From Dermatemys mawii (Eukaryota; Chordata; Testudines; Dermatemydidae): 64,000 bases of DNA. The stretch spans positions 15,898,764-15,962,763 of the forward strand of contig ML677334.1 of NCBI GenBank assembly GCA_007922305.1, in the 5' to 3' direction. A program made the translations under genes and the position numbers. The notes below the pieces were generated by a model. It was not told the origin of the DNA. It saw nothing but the letters and a program-made list of their open reading frames with translations, and did no database searches. Shown piece after piece: positions 57,676 through 64,000 of the stretch (position 1 is the stretch's first letter; each line of letters starts with the position of its first letter).

Positions 57676-60600
57676 ATCAAGTTTGTAGCAGGGAAGGACT
57701 GAACGGTATGTTGGTGCCAGTATTCTGCAGGCTTCTTATTTGCTTTAATAAATAAAATAGCACTATTAAGGTCAGGATTTAGGCACCTGTGGAAGCAGCA
57801 GAGTGACACCATCTAATACATTTAAAAACCCACATTTACAAAACAAGATGTTCTGATATGAATGGTTTGGTGATGAGAGAGAGAGAGAGGATTGTATCTA
57901 GTGCTGAAAAGTCTCTCAAGCCACAGGACGAAACTCATTCTTGTGCAGCACTTAAATTTCACTTGAACCTTCAAAATTGGGCTCTCTGTCTAATGGTGAA
58001 TTTCACCTGCAAGTTGCAGTGCGGGCTCCTCAGAATTGCTGTATGGTCATCACTTTAAAAGTATGCCATAGACCTATCTTGTAGATTAGCAGCTACAGAA
58101 TCTTACTATATCAGACCTTCTAAGTTGATGCCCATCAGGCCCCTCTTAATAGACTCAACAGAGACATTTAGGATGGAAAAAAACACAACCCACCCAAAAG
58201 CATATTTAAACATATGTTATGTGCTCATTCAACTGTACATTTTAGTAAGCCAAGCATCCTTTCCAATTGCATCTCTTTAGTTGACTGGAAGGCATTCTGC
58301 CCATCAACTTGGAATCAATCCTTTTCGGAATAAAGCAGTAGCAAAAATAACAGCAATCAATTTTTATACAGGGAGGTGCTGTTGAAATGTTTTCCTTAAG
58401 GGGAAAAAAAACAGTTTTATGAGCATCTGCAGCTGCAGAATATGCTGCCTTCCAAAATCCTAAACTCATTCCTTGTGTGTGTCCCCTTTTCGTATAATTC
58501 CTGGGAAGTCCTATAAAACCCTTCCAACTACACCATAGGAATCCAGCATATTTTAGCTGATGGCATTGAATATGATTCAGGTAGAGTTTCTTGGCAGGAC
58601 AACTAGTTGGAATAAGAAACAAGCTGCCAAACTCAGCAATGGAAACAAATAGTACCAAATGAGTTCAACCAGGAAGAGGTCCAGTGTTTGGAAGGAGAAA
58701 GTACAGGGGTTCCAGTCATTAAGTAAAATTAATGTTAAGAAGAAACTGTAATGCTGAGGTTGAAAACAAAGCAACATGTCACATCAATGAGAACTAATGC
58801 ATTTCTAGAAGAAAACCAATGAGTGGAATAATTGTTCAAGCCCCAAGTCCTTCCTCAAGGTGAAGAGCAAACTCAACCATCTGCAAGTTGCTGCACATCT
58901 CCTGGGAGATGTTGTGCACCCTCCATTCTTGTTGAATGCAATTTATTTTGATATATTGTTTCATTATCTCCAGTAGCTGTCATTGGCATGAGTACAGTCA
59001 ATGACAATGGGAATAATTCTGCTATTGCAGAGAACTCTTTTCTGACTTTCTGTGGACAGGGATGCTTTTCTTGAGATGAATAAAGTGTTTGTGTTCAAAA
59101 ATAGCCTCTGAAAATGACTATTTTCATAAGGTTGACTCATTTGACTTTGATGTACATTGGTCCTTTTTGGAAAGGTGCAAAAGCACTCCTGATGGCTTAT
59201 AACATATGCTGAATTCAGTGAGAGTTGAGGTTGCTCAACAGCTTGCGGGATTATCTACCTGGTTTAGTGCATGCTGCAAATGACAGGAAATGGATTGCAG
59301 TATTAATATAAACTATAGTATTATGCATTTTAATCAAATTCTAAACAAAATTTATGGTGTTTAATCTACATCAAGAGCTGAAACTTCCAAGGACATGCTG
59401 TTAATAACATTCTAAGGGGTAACATATTTTTGTACAGTATTTATTTGAATGTGATGATGAATTTTCACATGGAAAAGCATTTTTTTTATTGTCCTGACCC
59501 CTAGCTAACTATGTTGATGGTCACTTGGCTACTGAAGCTATTTAGTATTTTTATATCATTTCTAAAGCAACTAAGAATGTATCCTTGCTCACATAAATAT
59601 TTTATATTAGGCACAGCCCTGCTACAGCTGTGATGTTAATAACTGAATAAGCCCATTTGGATTTAATTTGTTTTATGCCCAAGAATTCTTAAAAATAAAA
59701 CAAAACAAAACAAAAAAACAACCTGAAATAGTGTTACATATGTGAGTGATAGTGCAAGTAAGCTGCAATGCATGGAGAATAAATGGTGAGGAATGAAAAT
59801 TAAGGATTTCCAGAAATATCTGTTTGGATTCAGAAAGGGAAACAGGAGCACTGCATAAATTTTACTGCGATAAGGTTTCACTGGTATTATTATTATTTTT
59901 TGTTCCTTATAGTATATTCCATTCACAGTGTTCCCATCTGTATCACCAGCTTGCTTTTCTTCCCTTAGGACTGCAGGGTGTTTTAATAATAGGCCTCCAA
60001 GACCCTTACAGCAACAAGAAGTCTGATAAAATAAAGAGAAAAAAGAGCTGAAGTGATCCCTGGAGAAAGACAACATATTTTCCTATTTTCTTTTCCATTC
60101 CACAACAGATTGATGGGCTGAGCTAATAAAAGCCCATTGGCATTCAAGCAAATCCAGATATATTTTGCTTGTCAGGTAACAGTTATGAGTTCTAAACATT
60201 AGCATTCATAATTTAGCTGTCTTCTGTTTCTTTAAGTTCACTTAAACATATGTAAGCCTAATAATTTAACTTTTCAGACCGTTTTAGAAGGCATCAGCAA
60301 TTCGAGTATGGTATGAAAACTGCTCAGTGGAGATTTCTTTCACCCTTAGTTCGATTGGCTTATTGAAAAGAATATATTTGAATGGCTAGACTATTATTTA
60401 TTTTTTAGCCATATGTTCTTAACATTTGGCAGACCTGAAAGTTATGTCAATTCAGATGACGATCCCAAAATGCTAACCCAAGCGAACTCTGAGCTTGGCT
60501 CTGTCCTGTGAAAGCTTGGTTTGCCTGTCTTGCTCTGGGATGGTCACACATACAGATGCTTACCTGAACATATCCTCTCTGTAATACCGCCACTTCTCTG

Positions 60601-60760
60601 CCAGTTCCTCTCTCCAACATCTTTAGAGTCTATGGTCCTTTTCTTTCCTTAATCTTGATTCCTGTATCAAAGTTGTGTCACATTTCAAGTCCTGTGCTTG
60701 CTTTTCCTATTTGTTATAACATGGCAGTCACTGACAAGACTTTGACTGCCTCTGGTAGAG
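57676..60760. other. unassigned AT-rich sequence
   Basis: No supported gene. A (GA)n run lies at about 57876-57890. The 138-codon minus frame at 58242-58658 and 137-codon minus frame at 59663-60076 show no domain. Confidence 0.5.
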
Positions 60761-60826
60761 TTGTGCTCCTATGCTGTGGCTACTGTGCATACTGAGTTGC
60801 ACAGCAGCCACAGCACAGGAGCACAA
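60761..60826 (-). repeat. short hairpin, 29-bp arms, 8-base loop
   Basis: Arms 60761-60789 and 60798-60826 are reverse complements at 27 of 29 positions. Both mismatches are A-C on the plus-strand transcript but U-G on the minus-strand transcript, so the minus-strand RNA would pair along all 29 positions. Size and shape fit a pre-miRNA-like stem, but a collapsed short inverted-repeat element is equally possible. Confidence 0.8.
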
Positions 60827-63800
60827 AATAAAATGGGGGTAAGGGAAGAGAGATCTTTGTGCACAGTTCTGTTAACATATTGCAACATGGAAATGATATC
60901 ACAACATCAGCCCATCAACGTTTCTTTTTTCCTCCCCTAGAGTTGTTACTTTCTGGCAGAAAAAAGAAGTTTGTAAGTAGATAAGGGAGCAGAGAGACAA
61001 ATTTCCCATAAGTCTATAGCTGCAAATAAATTACATTCAGAAAAAACGGAGACACATCAATTTCTGCTTCTGTGTTCAGTCTTTTTATGCATGTGTACTA
61101 TTTCAAACAATGATCCCACATACCTAATAGAGTTGAGCTTGCATAGTGCTTGGAAGGGAGACCTCTAAATAAAATGAAGGCTACTATATGAGATGGCATT
61201 GGTGATTCATTAGGCAGAACATGGCTTATCCTGAATCAAGGCCCCTGCGTGATGATGGTGAACTCTTGTTGCCTGTATTCTTGTATACAGATCCTTAGAA
61301 TAGTCAGCTGTTGAGTTGGATCACTCTTCACCCTCCCATTAGTGAGTTATCTGAACAACCTTCTTTTAAAAAAATTGATTGAATGTTTGTTGAAATATGC
61401 TGAATAGCAATGTGAATTTATTTCAGCTTATAAACTATTGGGAGCTATTCACCCTGCGACTATGTTTTCCATGATTTCCCATCAGAACAGGTTGGACATT
61501 TCTCAATGAAACTTTTTGTCAATAAATGCTGTTTTGTTGAAATCAACATTGTACATGAAACAGGGCCAGGTACAACAAATTTCCCAAATAAAAAAAAAAA
61601 AAAGTAGGGAAGCTTTTTCTTTTCCAAAAAAAAAATTGTCAGAGCACTTTTTTTCAACATTTTCAAAACAAAAATATATATATTTTTTCCAGTTGGAAAA
61701 TACTTTTCATTTTGAAATTTAAGCTAAATTGACTGAGAAAAGGCTAATGGTCAAAATCTAAATGAAAAGTTTTATTGAACCCAAAACAAAAACAAACAAG
61801 CAAAAAAAAATCAGTTTTGGTTTGTGAATCGTTTTAGAAATGATTTTTTTTGGTCACAGTTTGAGATGGGGAGAGAGGGGAATTAGCATTCTTGAAAATA
61901 TTAATGGACTAAGAAAGCCATTTTCCACCCAACTCTGCTTGCTGTTTATTATTTATGATGTGTTACATCAACATGCTTCTGCACCCTGGTTGGATGCCTG
62001 AAATGAATAGAGGGAAATTAAAGATTTCAAGATTGCTATACTAATACTCCTGGTATGAGTCTTTGTGAACACACATTTTGTGAGTATTCAAAGACTTTGT
62101 TTTTCCACAAAAATTCTTGAGAGGAAAAATTCACTCATACATATATTTAGTAAACTCAATTAAAAGGAGCTGTATAAGTACTTTTGGACGTAAATCTGTT
62201 TTTCTTTGAATAAATGTTTGTGAATACATTTTTGTGATCTTCACATACGTCTATTTTGGAGGACTTTGGACCTATAACATGTATGAGAATTTAGGTTGAG
62301 CATTCATCCAGGCTATAGTTTTTGTGCTGAATTCTTCTTCCCTTGTCTATGTGCTAGAGGAGGTAGTGTTTTGCTCTTTACTCATTTTTGGTTGGCGGGG
62401 ACCATGAGTTACCTTGTTCTCTTTCCCCAGAGGATCAAGAGGGTATTCTTATTTTCTTTTGTCCTTGAAAAGGTAATAGAGTGGATGAGAAGGGAGAAGG
62501 CTGCTTTTCTTCCCGAAGGGTTCTCTGGTCATTTCCATTTGTGCAATTGTTGGCTTTGACCTTACCTTCCACAGCTTTCTGGAAAGTTATATCCATGAGG
62601 ATTCATGAGTGCTCCCTTGTGATACCAAACTTTCAAACCCTAAAGTTATATAAGGGAGTACAACTCCCCAACTGCCTCAGTTCCTTGTTCTCTATCACAA
62701 AGCACATACAAATTTCCTTGTCGATGCCTCTTTAATGCCCTTTCTCACAATGTTATTGTTTATAGGTAATTATTATAAGGAGGTAGCAGTAAGGTAGAAA
62801 AGGTAGAAGGCCTGGCTGGAAAGCCTTTATATCTTATGGCAGAGCAAAGACTCTCAGTCAGTGCATCCTCTCTGCTGTTGAGATGCCACTGTTTGCTTCA
62901 TGCTTGGGGGCCCTTGGAAGTGAGTTCTCAGGCAAGTGAGCCTGGGAAATATTTTTGAGAGTCAAACAAATCTTTGGGTAACCTCTTTAAAAATTGCAAG
63001 TATCATACATGAAATTCAATAATCAGCAATATTTTGAAGTTAATTCTCAAATGTAAAAACTTAAGATATCCAGGATTCATATTTTTATAATTTGTTTCCT
63101 GTGAAATACATATTTCAAATAAGACATGAAACTGAGATCCCGAATGGCCACCTTATGGTACTTTCAAACGAGCAGTGTGTTTAGTGTTATTCTCAGTGTC
63201 CTGATTACATTCCAGAATTGTTAATTACATTTTGCTTACCCAGAAATTATGGAGAATTTTATTAGCTAAAGTATCGTATGTTTCAGTCATCAGCTATTGT
63301 ACAGCATTGCTGTGTAATATAAGAACTGCCATTTTAGAGCTGTGTGAAACTCAGTGGTGGAGTCCTTTTGGAGGGAAGGAGAAAAGTTTGGATCACTTGA
63401 ATATGCCTCTTTCAAACATCACTTTATATATTTGGGTGTTAAAAATAAAAATATAAAAATCAGTCAGTCTCAGCCTAAATTATCCCATTTTGGGTAGGTA
63501 CCATGTGAAAATGCCGAGTATTTAAGGAAATAATACAAAACCATAATTGCCTGCTAGGAACCTGCAGGAACTCCCCTTGACTTCAATGGGAGCAAGATTG
63601 GACTTTTTACAAAAATAAAAAGGAACAGGTCAAATCAATTCCAGTAAAACCAAGAAACAAATCTTATCTGAAGATAGAAAAAAGTGTTAACTATTATTCT
63701 TGTTCTGTTTATCATTATGTATTAATGATTTTATGTCTGTATTCTTACACACCTCTACCTTTTTTCATTCCTGAAGCAGAAATACTGATAATTCATGAGA

Positions 63801-64000
63801 ATTGCAGACCCCAGAGAGGCAAAGAAAGATCAGATGATTATCTGAAGTGACACTATTATTATGCATAATTACACAGCTGAATAAAAAAACTAACTTTCTA
63901 AAGATGCATGAATGAAGGGGGTTCATAAGCATTCTTGTATTTTCCAGTTTTCTTCAATATACAACAACTGCCTATGATTACTGAAGTGGAAGCTGTACTT
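60827..64000. other. unassigned AT-rich sequence
   Basis: No supported gene or named repeat. 61540-61870 is unusually rich in A and T runs (several of 8-15 bases) with TTTTCAACATTTTCAAAAC-like text, possibly an old repeat. Confidence 0.45.

Noticed and set aside
58242..58658. 138-codon minus-strand open frame
   Set aside because: No motif, no homology recognised, composition like the surrounding DNA.
59663..60076. 137-codon minus-strand open frame with hydrophobic runs
   Set aside because: Hydrophobicity follows from T-rich sequence on that strand; no start context, domain or splice signal supports it.
1..64000. CRISPR arrays, rRNA genes, operons or prokaryotic promoters
   Set aside because: No regular spaced repeats or rRNA sequence; the repeat content is that of a vertebrate genome.

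Overview
The window reads as vertebrate nuclear DNA, most likely from a turtle (Testudines). The evidence is the mixture of interspersed repeats: CR1 LINE fragments ending in the turtle-style 3' tail (for example GGACCTTTGGT near 14290 and 30832), tRNA-derived SINEs of the turtle Pol III type, GC-rich non-autonomous hAT elements, solo LTRs, and two families that resemble the terminal repeats of Penelope-like elements. The background is AT-rich, intron-like or intergenic. I found no protein-coding host gene I can support. The longest open frames (136-165 codons) fall in repeats or lack any recognisable domain. The species is inferred from repeat style only.

Layout. 1-350: SINE pieces. 1611-2765: antisense CR1. 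4364-4998: GC-rich hAT element with a perfect 8-bp target duplication. 8283-9390: sense CR1 carrying a short insertion whose inverted relative lies inside a hAT-like element at 9972-10441. 13192-13475: TIR-element remnant. 14045-14332: CR1 tail. 16560-16675: Penelope-like tail with a hammerhead-like core. 16870-18854: the longest CR1, with a nearly complete but broken reverse transcriptase. 21491-22500: element with inverted ends. 25581-25848: TIR element. 26009-26485: solo LTR with 5-bp target duplication. 26641-28018: direct repeat pair enclosing a composite tRNA SINE. 29880-30075: SINE. 30340-30868: CR1 tail. 36040-36930 and 56976-57675: two copies of one antisense LTR family. 36950-37265: second composite tRNA SINE. 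43311-43450: Penelope-like tail. 43775-44031: SINE. 44580-45655: antisense CR1 endonuclease region. 45945-46690: LTR. 46951-47789: near-identical duplication around a 10-N assembly gap. 51144-51482: hAT element. 56380-56550: long palindrome of the Penelope-like tail.

Nothing in the window forms an operon or pathway; it is a record of transposon insertion, nesting and decay. The observations most worth checking are the hammerhead-ribozyme-like cores in the two Penelope-like families, the forward-reverse-reverse tRNA architecture shared by two SINE copies, a 29-bp hairpin at 60761-60826 that pairs fully (with G-U) only on the minus strand, and the probable false duplication at the assembly gap. 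Long stretches between repeats showed me nothing; conserved non-coding elements or short exons there would need alignment to detect.
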